Assembly: GCA_040768665.1 (NCBI GenBank)
Contig: JAXGMN010000097.1
Span: 1 to 25,775, forward strand
Length of the DNA stretch: 25,775 bases
Reading direction: 5' to 3'
Origin: JABWBD01 sp040768665
Lineage (GTDB): Bacteria; Planctomycetota; Planctomycetia; Pirellulales; Thermoguttaceae
The notes below the pieces were generated by a model that was not told the DNA's origin, searched no databases, and worked only from the letters and a program-made list of their open reading frames with translations. Positions 1 to 7,557 of the stretch are shown piece after piece; the stretch's first letter is position 1; every line of letters starts with the position of its first letter. Both the position numbers and the translations under genes were made by a program.

Positions 1-448
1 GTTTTGCCCGCCGCGCACCGGCGCGGATGACACGGGATTTGATTGGGACGTCGCGGAGGACGTCCTCCGCGCGGCTGTTGTAGACCGGAACGTTCAGCTT
101 CAACGCTGCGACCATCTCGGCCACCGCATTGGCCCGCTTGCCGACCGATTCCGAGAGCGACACCTTCAAGTCCGGCCGGACGATCGCCAGCACCACGCCG
201 GGAACGCCACCGCCGGTCCCCACGTCGAGGATTGTCTCTCCGGACTGGAGGAATTCCGCAAAGGCAAGGCTGTCGATGACGTCGCGCCCCACGAATTTCT
301 CGTAGGTATCGTGGCGCGTCAGGTTCAGCTTCTCGTTCCACTCCCACAGCAGCCGGCAGTATTCGTCAAGCGCGGCTACCTGGTCGTCCGGAAGCTGCAG
401 CCGGTGCCGGACCATCGCGTCGGAGAGGCTTTCTGCGGGCGTGTTCAT
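1..448 (-). CDS. rsmG: 16S rRNA (guanine527-N7)-methyltransferase, 5' part only
   Basis: The reverse strand from the ATG at 448 reads MNTPAESLSD and stays open for 149 codons to the left edge, so the 3' end is missing. RsmG uses S-adenosylmethionine to methylate G527 of 16S rRNA in the cytoplasm. Visible family signs are the LLWEWNEKLNLT segment near residues 33-44, the FVGRDVIDSLAF segment that follows, and the SAM-binding glycine loop LDVGTGGGVPG near residues 74-84, then the acidic strand around LSESVGKRAN. The last few residues before the edge fit the family poorly, which could be an end-of-contig error. It is divergent from the oxidoreductase at 711. The identification is firm; the symbol rests on motif recognition only. 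Confidence 0.85.
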   Translation of the reverse strand, partial: MNTPAESLSDAMVRHRLQLPDDQVAALDEYCRLLWEWNEKLNLTRHDTYEKFVGRDVIDSLAFAEFLQSGETILDVGTGGGVPGVVLAIVRPDLKVSLSESVGKRANAVAEMVAALKLNVPVYNSRAEDVLRDVPIKSRVIRAGARRAK

Positions 449-475
449 GAACGTTCCTTGGGGGCAAAATTATCG

Positions 476-600
476 GGTAACCGCTCTCGGGGCGGAAGCG
501 AGGGGGACAGGTCCATGTTTTCGGCCTGCGTCTTCGCGGCCAAAATGAGTCCACAAGCCGAAAAATGGACCAGTCCCCAACCGCCCCGTGAACGGTTACC
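476..600. repeat. Long imperfect palindrome (REP/MITE-like) between divergent genes
   Basis: The left arm starts GGTAACCGCTCTCGGGGCGG at 476. The right arm, read on the reverse strand from 600, starts GGTAACCGTTCACGGGGCGG. The arms go on matching through GGGGACAGGTCCATG and GGGGACTGGTCCATT into TCGGCCTG and TCGGCTTG. Each arm is about 55-60 bases with scattered mismatches, and the element would fold into one long hairpin. It fills most of the 449-710 gap between rsmG and the oxidoreductase. That it belongs to a dispersed family is inference. Confidence 0.7.
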
Positions 601-710
601 GTGTCGGGGCAGACGGCGATCGTTGCACACACCGTCCGAAAAGACTAGCATGAAAGCGACATCCAGACGCTTTCCCACCGCCACTGCCCGCCGGTAGAAG
701 GAGCCCACCT

Positions 711-2009
711 GTGCCGTTTCATTGGAACCGTCGCCAGTTTCTGCGTCAAGTCGCCGCCACCGGAACTGCCGCCACCCTGGCAGCCTTGCCCTCCCGAGCC
801 AAGCCTCAATCGGCGGGCGAGAAGCTCCGTATTGCCGTGGTCGGGGTCGGCGGACGCGGAGCCGCCAATCTGGCCGGCGTTGCCGAGGAACATATCGTCG
901 CCCTCTGCGATGTCGATCAGCGTCGCGCCGCAAAATCGTTCGATCAGTTCCCGCAGGCGAAGAAGTACTCCGACTTTCGGAAAATGCTCGACGAGATCCA
1001 CGGCCGGATCGACGCCGTTGTGGTAAGCACCCCCGACCACACGCATGCCCCGGCCGCCGCCATGGCCCTGTCGCTCGGCAAGCACTGCTACTGCGAGAAG
1101 CCGTTGACGCACTCGGTTGCCGAGTGCCGGGCACTCACGGAACTGGCCCGCGAAAAGAAAGTCGCAACCCAACTCGGCACCCAGATCCACGCGAGCGACA
1201 ACTATCGCAGGACCGTCGAACTCGTGCGATCCGGAGCGATCGGACCGGTTCGCGAGGTCTACGTCTGGCATCCGGGGACGCGCGGAGGAATGGACCGCCC
1301 GGCCGAGACCCCTCCGGTTCCCGAAGGTCTCGCATGGGATCTCTGGCTGGGCCCGGCACCCTCCCGGCCCTACCACCCCTGCTATGTGCCCGGCGACTGG
1401 CGAAGCTGGTGGGATTTCGGCAACGGCACGCTCGGCGACTTCGGTTGCCACTATATGGACCTGCCGTTCTGGGCCCTTGAACTGAAATACCCGACGACGG
1501 TGTCGGCCGAAGGCCCATCTCCCCATCCCGAAACGACGGCTCCCGAACTAACGGTCCGCTACGAATTTCCGGAGCGAGAATCGATGCCGGCCGTTTCGCT
1601 CACCTGGCACAACGGGAAGAAGCGTCCGGCGGAACTGGACGAGAAGAAAGTGCCGGACTGGCGTGCCGGAGTCCTTTTCATCGGCGAGAAGGGAATGCTC
1701 GCCGCCGATTACCGGCGGAGTGTGCTGCTGCCGGAGCAGCAGTTTGCCGACTTCCAGCCTCCGGAACCTTCGATCCCTCCGTCGGCAGGTCATCACCTCG
1801 AGTGGATCGAAGCCTGCAAGACGGGCAGTCCGACGACGTGCAACTTCGACTACTCCGGCCCGCTCGCCGAAGCGGTGCTGCTGGGCAATGTCGCCTACCG
1901 AGTCGGGACGAAACTCGAGTGGGACCCGATAGCCCTGCAAGCTCGAAACTGCCCAGGAGCCGACCGGTATCTCAAGCGCGACTATCGCGAGGGCTGGCCC
2001 ATTCTATGA
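711..2009 (+). CDS. Gfo/Idh/MocA-family oxidoreductase with Tat signal
   Basis: This 432-residue protein starts at GTG 711, with an AAGGAG ribosome site about 9 bases upstream. The N-terminus, with NRRQFLRQ and then an alanine-rich stretch ending near PSRA (residues 6-30), is a twin-arginine export signal, so the enzyme should act outside the cytoplasm. A Rossmann nucleotide loop follows (VVGVGGRGAAN, about residues 43-53), then the family EKP motif at 129-131 and the GDFGCHYMD segment near residue 245. Members oxidise or reduce sugars and polyols with NAD(P); planctomycetes carry many secreted paralogues. The substrate cannot be told from sequence. The stop overlaps the next start (ATGA), suggesting co-translation. 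The tatA gene is in the same window but not in this operon. Confidence 0.93.
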   Translation: MPFHWNRRQFLRQVAATGTAATLAALPSRAKPQSAGEKLRIAVVGVGGRGAANLAGVAEEHIVALCDVDQRRAAKSFDQFPQAKKYSDFRKMLDEIHGRIDAVVVSTPDHTHAPAAAMALSLGKHCYCEKPLTHSVAECRALTELAREKKVATQLGTQIHASDNYRRTVELVRSGAIGPVREVYVWHPGTRGGMDRPAETPPVPEGLAWDLWLGPAPSRPYHPCYVPGDWRSWWDFGNGTLGDFGCHYMDLPFWALELKYPTTVSAEGPSPHPETTAPELTVRYEFPERESMPAVSLTWHNGKKRPAELDEKKVPDWRAGVLFIGEKGMLAADYRRSVLLPEQQFADFQPPEPSIPPSAGHHLEWIEACKTGSPTTCNFDYSGPLAEAVLLGNVAYRVGTKLEWDPIALQARNCPGADRYLKRDYREGWPIL

Positions 2010-2818
2010 TTCTCGATCGCGAAGAGTATGTCGAACAGGCCTACTTCTACCGGACTTTGCGCGAGCGGATGCAGCAGGGATTGTCGACCCAGGAACTCCT
2101 GGCCTCGATTCGCCAGGAGATCCTTTCGACCACCAAGCTCCCGATGGCGCTGGACTTCATGTCCAGCGAGTTGAAACTGACGGGCGGTTTTTCCTCCGCC
2201 ATGGCTCGGCTCGGACATTATTTCACACCGTTTCAAGCGTACGTAATCCGGGAAGCCGAGCGGGAAGAGGGGCTATTCGACTTCCGCATCGCCCTGGAAG
2301 TGCTTCAGCGCGAGGCCGAGTATCGCGCCGCTGGCGCCTCGCCTCAAGGCATTTTCCTCTACCAATTCGAAACCCTTTGCCGCAATCGCCTCGGCTACGA
2401 CCAGGGGCTCGCCGCAGTGGCCGGCGATCCGCTCTACAGCGAGGTCTGGCGGGAATGGATCTTCACAGTCCGCCGACAAGTCGGGATCGTTGATTTTGCG
2501 GACATGATCTACGTTCGCAGCGAGCACTACCGAAAGGTGCGAGGTGAGCCGGAGAAACCACCGCTGTTCGGCGAGAAAGAGGGGAAAATCGCCCTGGCAA
2601 ACCGAAGAAAAGACCCCCTCTTTCTGTTTTCCGCGCTATCCCGCCACTTGGGTTACCCGAACGTGCCTCGGCCAAAGCGAGAGGACAACTCGTGGCAAAT
2701 CCTGCCGGCCCTCCAGCGACGTGTCGAGCGCATCGAAACTCGGATCAAGCTTCTTGAGGAAGAGCTCCGAGGCGGCATCAACCTGTCCCGGTTCTACCAA
2801 AAAGAGGGGGGGCCTTAG
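2006..2818 (+). CDS. Conserved-looking protein of unknown function, 270 aa
   Basis: The start is taken at ATG 2006, which overlaps the upstream TGA (ATGA). A longer in-frame reading would begin inside the oxidoreductase and is rejected. The protein (MILDREEYVEQAYFYRTL...) has no signal peptide or membrane segment. It is charged and probably mostly helical. Arg/Glu-rich stretches lie near residues 95-115 (YVIREAEREEGLFDFR). A likely coiled coil lies near the C-terminus (LQRRVERIETRIKLLEEELR, about residues 235-254). I do not recognise the family. Coupling to the Tat oxidoreductase is seen in the overlap, but a functional link is only inference. Confidence 0.85.
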   Translation: MILDREEYVEQAYFYRTLRERMQQGLSTQELLASIRQEILSTTKLPMALDFMSSELKLTGGFSSAMARLGHYFTPFQAYVIREAEREEGLFDFRIALEVLQREAEYRAAGASPQGIFLYQFETLCRNRLGYDQGLAAVAGDPLYSEVWREWIFTVRRQVGIVDFADMIYVRSEHYRKVRGEPEKPPLFGEKEGKIALANRRKDPLFLFSALSRHLGYPNVPRPKREDNSWQILPALQRRVERIETRIKLLEEELRGGINLSRFYQKEGGP

Positions 2819-2957
2819 GGAAAGTTTTTCTATGGAATAAACATAGTAACGATTACCCCTTCCCTCTCGCAGGCCGATATTTTATAACAATAGAAGCTGG
2901 CAAAATTAGCGGCCGTCTGCTTCCGACAAGACGCCGTGCCGGCTGCTCGGAAGAGGC

Positions 2958-3050
2958 GACTGAAAAAGGGGACCGGCTCCGCAAACGGTGGTAGATTGAC
3001 TTGACGACAGGCACAAGATAGTGCGGTGCCTGCCCCCATTTTTCAGCAGG
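2958..3050. repeat. Imperfect inverted repeat (REP-like hairpin 1) upstream of korA
   Basis: The left arm near 2958-2982 reads ACTGAAAAAGGGGACCGGC. The right arm near 3024-3050, on the reverse strand, reads GCTGAAAAATGGGGGCAGGC and continues to ACCGC. Most positions match, with a few mismatches and one one-base gap. The arms are about 40 bases apart. It sits in the 456-base gap 2819-3274, in which I see no gene. The start of that gap (2820-2900) is AT-rich and could hold promoter elements, but no convincing -35/-10 pair is visible. Confidence 0.55.
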
Positions 3051-3184
3051 CTCCGCATTGGATGGCGGCACGCGGTCTGCTGAGAAACCGTTTCCCGCCA
3101 GTCGTTTCCAATCGCAATCATTCCCTTCCCGCCGAAGGATGCATAAACTTCCGCGGCGGGGCAGCGAACAACTTACGAGAAAAA

Positions 3185-3249
3185 AGTGTCAGGAACCATT
3201 TGTGCGAAGCACCCGAAGGGCCGGTTTCCGGCAAATGGTTCCTGACGCT
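3185..3249. repeat. Near-perfect inverted repeat (REP-like hairpin 2) just before korA
   Basis: The left arm AGTGTCAGGAACCATTTG (3185-3202) pairs with the right arm CAAATGGTTCCTGACGCT (3232-3249). That is 17 of 18 positions, with a 29-base GC-rich middle. The hairpin ends 25 bases before the chosen korA start. It would therefore be transcribed in the leader or act as a boundary. Short palindromes with GTCAGGAACC-type arms resemble REP elements mobilised by RAYT transposases; no such transposase is in the window. Confidence 0.75.
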
Positions 3250-3274
3250 TCTCGATCAATCCTTAGGGCGAGCA

Positions 3275-5182
3275 ATGGGTGTGACAGGCAGTTCCGAGCA
3301 CGAAGTGAGGTTTGGTGAAGGTCACTCCGGTTCCGCGAGTTCTGTAGGCGCAGAACCGGCGAGAAGTCGAGTTTCTCTCGGCGCGGCAACGATCCGGTTC
3401 TGCGGTGACTCCGGCGATGGCATGCAACTGGCCGGCGCCCAGATGACCAACACGTCCGCCCTGGTCGGTAACGACGTGGCGACGTTTCCCGACTTCCCGG
3501 CCGAGATCCGCGCACCTCGCGGCACCAAAGCGGGGGTAAGCGGCTACCAGCTCCATTTTGCCAGCCGCCAGATTTTCACCCCCGGCGATCAGGTCGACGC
3601 CCTGGTGGCGATGAACCCTGCAGCGTTGGCCACGAACCTCGCCGACCTTGTCCCCGGCGGCGTGCTGATCGTCAATAGCGACGCCTTCGGCAAGCGGGAC
3701 CTGGAGCTGGCCGGATACCGGTCCAACCCGCTGGAAGACGGCAGCCTGAATGGCTACCAGGTTTTCAAGGTGGACATGACCAGTCTCACTCGTGCCGCGG
3801 TGAAAGAACTCGGTTTGAGCACGAAGGAGGCGGACCGCTGCCGGAACTTCTTTGCCATGGGCCTCGCCTACTGGCTTTACGACCGGCCGCTGGGGCCGAC
3901 CGAACGGTTTATCATCGACAAGTTCGGTCGGCGGCCCGACGTCGCGGAAGCCAACCGACGTGCTCTGCACGCCGGCTACAACTACGGCGAGACGGTCGAG
4001 GCGATTACCCACCGCTATACGGTCGATCCCGCCCGGCTTGCCCCGGGCACGTATACGAACATTACCGGCAATCAGGCGCTGGCATGGGGGCTGGTGGCCG
4101 CTTCCAAGCTGAGCGGCTGCCCGCTTTTCTACGGTACCTATCCGATCACACCGGCCAGCGATATCCTGCACGAGCTTTCCAAGCGGAAGAATTTCGGTGT
4201 TCGCACGTTTCAGGCGGAGGACGAGATCGCGGCCATGTCGGCGGTGATCGGAGCGGCCTTCGGCGGCGCAATGGCGGTCACGGCGAGCAGCGGTCCCGGC
4301 ATTTCGCTGAAGTCGGAGGCGATGGGTCTGGCGGTGATGACCGAGCTGCCCATGATTATCGTCAACGTGCAGCGCGCCGGCCCGAGCACCGGGATGCCGA
4401 CCAAGACCGAGCAGGCCGACCTGAACCAGGCCCTCTTCAGTCGGCACGGCGAGTGCCCCCTGCCCGTGCTCGCCGCCCGCAGTCCGGCCGATTGCTTCGA
4501 GGTGGCTCGCCAGGCGTGGCGAATCGCCGTGAGGCACATGACCCCCGTGGTGCTGTTGAGCGACGGCTATGTGGCAAACAGCTCCGAGCCGTGGCGGATT
4601 CCACGATCGGTTGATCTCGAGCGGATCGTCGTCGAACATGCTCACCCGAACGGCCATCCCTTTCAGCCCTACGCGCGAGATGAGTGGCTCGCGAGGCCGT
4701 GGGCCTTGCCGGGCACCCCGGGCCTGATGCATCGCCTGGGCGGGCTGGAAAAGCGGGACCTCACCGGCGAGGTGAGTTACGACCCCGAGAACCATCAGCA
4801 CATGGTCGGCGTCCGAGAGCGCAAAGTAGCACTCGTCGCTCGAGATGTTCCGCCGCAACAGGTCGAGGGGCCGGAAAGCGGCCGGGTGCTGCTCCTCGGG
4901 TGGGGCGGAACGTACGGCGCGCTGGCGACCGCCGTGCGCCGGCTCTGGGAGCGAGGAGCTCCGGTCGCTCACGCTCACCTTCGCTGGCTCAATCCGCTGC
5001 CGGCCAACTTGGGAGAGCTCCTGAAGCGGTACGATCGCGTGCTTGTGCCGGAACTGAACCGCGGCCAGCTTCGTATGCTGATCCGCTCGGAATACCTGAT
5101 CGACGCGATCGGACTCAACAAGATGACCGGCCGGCCGTTCACGGTCGCCGAAGTCGTTGCGAAAATTGAGGAGTTGCTCTGA
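3275..5182 (+). CDS. korA: 2-oxoacid:ferredoxin oxidoreductase, fused gamma-alpha subunit
   Basis: With KorB this enzyme decarboxylates a 2-oxoacid (probably 2-oxoglutarate) to the acyl-CoA and reduces ferredoxin. The 635-residue protein has an N-terminal gamma domain (from FCGDSGDGMQLAG near residue 45 to about 215). The alpha/pyrimidine domain follows, with YPITPASDILHEL, a GPGISLKSEAMGLA segment and VQRAGPSTGMPTKTEQADL. A C-terminal transketolase-like domain (LLGWGGTYGALATAV) completes it. ATG 3275 is chosen because it lies just after the REP hairpin, with a weak AGGG site upstream. GTG 3281 is also possible, and a longer frame back to 3026 would translate the hairpin. korB follows 2 bases after the stop. 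Substrate choice between 2-oxoglutarate and other 2-oxoacids is inferred from the gamma-alpha fusion. Confidence 0.93.
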   Translation: MGVTGSSEHEVRFGEGHSGSASSVGAEPARSRVSLGAATIRFCGDSGDGMQLAGAQMTNTSALVGNDVATFPDFPAEIRAPRGTKAGVSGYQLHFASRQIFTPGDQVDALVAMNPAALATNLADLVPGGVLIVNSDAFGKRDLELAGYRSNPLEDGSLNGYQVFKVDMTSLTRAAVKELGLSTKEADRCRNFFAMGLAYWLYDRPLGPTERFIIDKFGRRPDVAEANRRALHAGYNYGETVEAITHRYTVDPARLAPGTYTNITGNQALAWGLVAASKLSGCPLFYGTYPITPASDILHELSKRKNFGVRTFQAEDEIAAMSAVIGAAFGGAMAVTASSGPGISLKSEAMGLAVMTELPMIIVNVQRAGPSTGMPTKTEQADLNQALFSRHGECPLPVLAARSPADCFEVARQAWRIAVRHMTPVVLLSDGYVANSSEPWRIPRSVDLERIVVEHAHPNGHPFQPYARDEWLARPWALPGTPGLMHRLGGLEKRDLTGEVSYDPENHQHMVGVRERKVALVARDVPPQQVEGPESGRVLLLGWGGTYGALATAVRRLWERGAPVAHAHLRWLNPLPANLGELLKRYDRVLVPELNRGQLRMLIRSEYLIDAIGLNKMTGRPFTVAEVVAKIEELL

Positions 5183-5184
5183 CA

Positions 5185-6213
5185 ATGGCTACCGATATGA
5201 TTGCTCCTCCGAAAAAGCTGTCTCCGAGCGACTACGGCAGCGACCAGGACGTCCGCTGGTGCCCCGGCTGCGGCGACTATGCCATCCTGTCGCAGATGAA
5301 AAAGGTGCTGGCCACGCTCGGCACTCCCCAGCACAACCTGGTGTTCGTTTCCGGCATCGGCTGCTCCAGCCGGTTTCCTTATTATATGAACACTTACGGG
5401 ATGCACTCGATCCACGGCCGCGCCCCGGCGGTGGCCACGGGGCTGAAGGTGACCCGGCCGGAACTCTCCGTCTGGGTGATTACCGGAGACGGCGACGGGC
5501 TTTCCATCGGCGGAAATCACCTCATCCATGCCATCCGGCGCAATCTCGACATCAACATTCTCCTGTTCAACAACCGCATCTACGGCCTGACCAAGGGGCA
5601 GTATTCGCCGACCTCTCCGCTGGGCAAGGTGACGAAGAGTTCGCCGATGGGGGCGGTCGACAATCCGCTGAATATCCTCTCCGTCGCGATCGGGTGCGAG
5701 GCAACCTTCGTCGCCCGCACGGTGGACGTCAACCAGCAGCACCTCGCGGCGATTCTCCAGCGCGCCGCCGAGCATCGCGGGACTTCGTTCGTCGAGATCT
5801 ACCAGAACTGCGTCGTCTTCAATGACGCGGCTTTCGATTATGCCACCGACCGCCACATCCGCGACGAGAATACTCTCCTTCTCGAGCATGGAAAACCGCT
5901 TGTCTTCGGCACGAACCGCGACAAAGGCATCCGGCTGCGCGGGCTGGATCCCGAGATCGTTTCTCTCGGAAACGGCGTGACCGAGGACGACCTCCTGGTG
6001 CACGACGAGAGAGCACCGGAGCCCAGCCTTGCCTACTTGCTCAGCCGCATGCGCCGACCCGAATTCCCCGAGCCGATCGGAGTGTTTCGGGCCGTGGAAC
6101 GTCCGCAGTACGACCAGCAGGTCAACGCCCAGGTGGCCAAAGCGATCGAAGATCAGGGCGAGGGAGACCTCGACGGTCTGTTCCGCTCCGGCGACACTTG
6201 GGACGTCCAGTAG
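5185..6213 (+). CDS. korB: 2-oxoacid:ferredoxin oxidoreductase, beta subunit
   Basis: This is the thiamine-diphosphate-binding subunit of the KorAB complex, 342 residues, starting 2 bases after korA in one operon. The [4Fe-4S] ligands expected for this family are visible: C26 and C29 in WCPGCGDY, C60 in SGIGCSSR and C209 in QNCVVFND. The thiamine/Mg2+ motif GDGDGLSIGGNH is near residues 106-117 and continues to NNRIYGLTKGQYSPTS. The C-terminal part after about residue 215 (DENTLLLEHGKPL...) is the usual KorB tail. A GAGGAG ribosome site lies inside the end of korA. Nothing is truncated. Electrons would go to ferredoxin; no ferredoxin gene is in view. Confidence 0.94.
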   Translation: MATDMIAPPKKLSPSDYGSDQDVRWCPGCGDYAILSQMKKVLATLGTPQHNLVFVSGIGCSSRFPYYMNTYGMHSIHGRAPAVATGLKVTRPELSVWVITGDGDGLSIGGNHLIHAIRRNLDINILLFNNRIYGLTKGQYSPTSPLGKVTKSSPMGAVDNPLNILSVAIGCEATFVARTVDVNQQHLAAILQRAAEHRGTSFVEIYQNCVVFNDAAFDYATDRHIRDENTLLLEHGKPLVFGTNRDKGIRLRGLDPEIVSLGNGVTEDDLLVHDERAPEPSLAYLLSRMRRPEFPEPIGVFRAVERPQYDQQVNAQVAKAIEDQGEGDLDGLFRSGDTWDVQ

Positions 6214-6218
6214 GTCCC

Positions 6219-6503
6219 GCTTGCCGAGCGGGACCTGGAAGCCGGGCAAAATCTGGGGCCGACTTGCCGTTTTGCAGGCTGGCTGCTCTACCCATCTCAA
6301 AGCGCTCAGCGGGGCGGCAGGGGGCCGAAGTGCGTTGGAGGACGCGTGCTGGCTGTCTAACCTCGTTCACCCGTGGCACGAGACCACGAATGGTCCTTTA
6401 GATGGGTAGGACGATGAGCTTGCCGAGCGGGACCTGGAAGCCGAGCAAGATCTGGCGCCGACTTGCCGTTTTGCAGGCTGGCTGCTCTACGCATCTCAAA
6501 GCG
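6219..6503. repeat. Composite noncoding repeat A-B-A, copy 1
   Basis: Unit A (86 bases) occurs at 6219-6304 and again at 6418-6503 in direct orientation with only 4 differences; it starts GCTTGCCGAGCGGGACCTGG. Between them, unit B (6313-6373) starts GGCGGCAGGGGGCCGAAGTG and ends CTCGTTCACCCG. The same order A-B-A appears at 11506-11810. It fills the gap between the convergent korB and the flavoprotein gene. No protein is convincing in it. Confidence 0.8.
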
Positions 6504-6509
6504 TTCCGC

Positions 6510-6537
6510 AGCCCGGCTGCTCAGAAGCAGCCGGGCT
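6510..6537. terminator. Perfect 12-bp hairpin between convergent genes
   Basis: AGCCCGGCTGCT (6510-6521), a 4-base loop CAGA, then AGCAGCCGGGCT (6526-6537). The stem is perfect and GC-rich, 12 bases before the stop codon of the reverse-strand flavoprotein and 296 bases after korB. It lacks a T-run, so it may act as a bidirectional stop or RNA 3'-end stabiliser rather than a textbook intrinsic terminator. Confidence 0.65.
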
Positions 6538-6549
6538 GCTGGCCTCGCG

Positions 6550-7557
6550 TCAGATCAGCTCTCCCGTGAAGGAGGTCAGGGCCTTCATGTAGTTGCCGCG
6601 TTCGAAAGCGGCCGGAGTCGGGCAGTTCTGCTGGCTCATCGCGCCCTTGAGCTGCTCGACCGACTCGTACTCCTTCTCCTCCATCCAGAACTTCATTCCC
6701 TCGAGAATGGCTGAGATTTGGCCGAACCCTTTCGTATAAAGCGCCGACGCGACCATGCCGACGTCGGCACCGGCCAACAGAGCCTTGAGCATGCCCTGGG
6801 CATCATGGATGCCGCTGGTCAGGGCGATCGATGCCTTCACTTGGTTGTAAAGGATAGCGATCCACCGCACCGGCAGCATCTGCTCGAACTTGCTGCTGAG
6901 CACCAACCGCGGAGTGACCTCCAGCTCTTCCAGATCGATGTCCGGCTGGAGGAAACGATTGAAGAGCACCAACCCGTCGGCTCCGGCCTCAGCCAGCCGG
7001 ATCGCCATGTTGCCGGGCGAGCTGAAGTAGGGCCCGACCTTCACCGCCAGGGGAATCGAGACCGACTTCTTGACGGCCGAAACCAGGTCGAGATACTGTT
7101 GTTCGATTTCCTGGCTCGACTTCGTCACGTCGGCCGCAATGAAGTAGATGTTCAGCTCCAGCGCATCCGCCCCGGCATCCTGCATCAGCTTCGCATAGCG
7201 GATCCAGCCGCCCTCCGACGTACCATTGAGGCTTGCGATCAGCGGCATCGAGACGGCCTTCTTGCTCTTCTCGATGTGGTCGAGATAGGCATCGGGACCG
7301 ACCCGGTAATCCTCCATCTCCGGAAAGTACCGCAGCGCTTCCGCGAAGCTGTCGGCCCCCCGCTCGTAGACGTTGAACGTCTCAACCTCTTCAAAGGAGA
7401 TCTGCTCTTCGAACAGCGAGGGCAGCACGGCCGCCGCCGCCCCCGCTTCCTCGAGCTTCTTGAGGTTGTCGGCCTCTCCCGTCAGCGGGCAGGCGGCGAC
7501 GACGACCGGGTTCTTCAGCTTCAGTCCCAAATACTTGGTGCTCAGATCAATGCTCAT
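6550..7557 (-). CDS. Dihydroorotate dehydrogenase-like flavoprotein coupled to nifJ
   Basis: This 335-residue protein starts at ATG 7557, which overlaps the nifJ stop (ATGA). A strong AGGAGG site lies in the end of nifJ; the longer in-frame reading to 7665 is rejected for this reason. The fold is an FMN-binding TIM barrel like class 1 dihydroorotate dehydrogenase: LKLKNPVVVAACPLT near residues 12-26, LIASLNGTSEGGW near 102-114, IPLAVKVGPYFSSP near 172-185, and a C-terminal phosphate-site region TSGIHDAQGMLKALLAGAD. Where pyrimidine enzymes have an LNxSCPN motif, this protein reads LELNIYFIAADV, so the usual catalytic cysteine region is not conserved. True orotate synthesis is therefore doubtful. 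DHOD-like genes beside nifJ are known in other bacteria; a redox role with ferredoxin is inference. Confidence 0.88.
   Translation of the reverse strand: MSIDLSTKYLGLKLKNPVVVAACPLTGEADNLKKLEEAGAAAAVLPSLFEEQISFEEVETFNVYERGADSFAEALRYFPEMEDYRVGPDAYLDHIEKSKKAVSMPLIASLNGTSEGGWIRYAKLMQDAGADALELNIYFIAADVTKSSQEIEQQYLDLVSAVKKSVSIPLAVKVGPYFSSPGNMAIRLAEAGADGLVLFNRFLQPDIDLEELEVTPRLVLSSKFEQMLPVRWIAILYNQVKASIALTSGIHDAQGMLKALLAGADVGMVASALYTKGFGQISAILEGMKFWMEEKEYESVEQLKGAMSQQNCPTPAAFERGNYMKALTSFTGELI

Noticed and set aside
3263..5185. 640-residue open frame on the - strand opposite korA
   Set aside because: Antisense shadow of KorA, with no recognisable domain.
6228..6409. Short open frames inside the composite repeat as a small gene
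   Set aside because: Translations are unlike each other between repeat copies, with frame-disrupting differences and no ribosome site.
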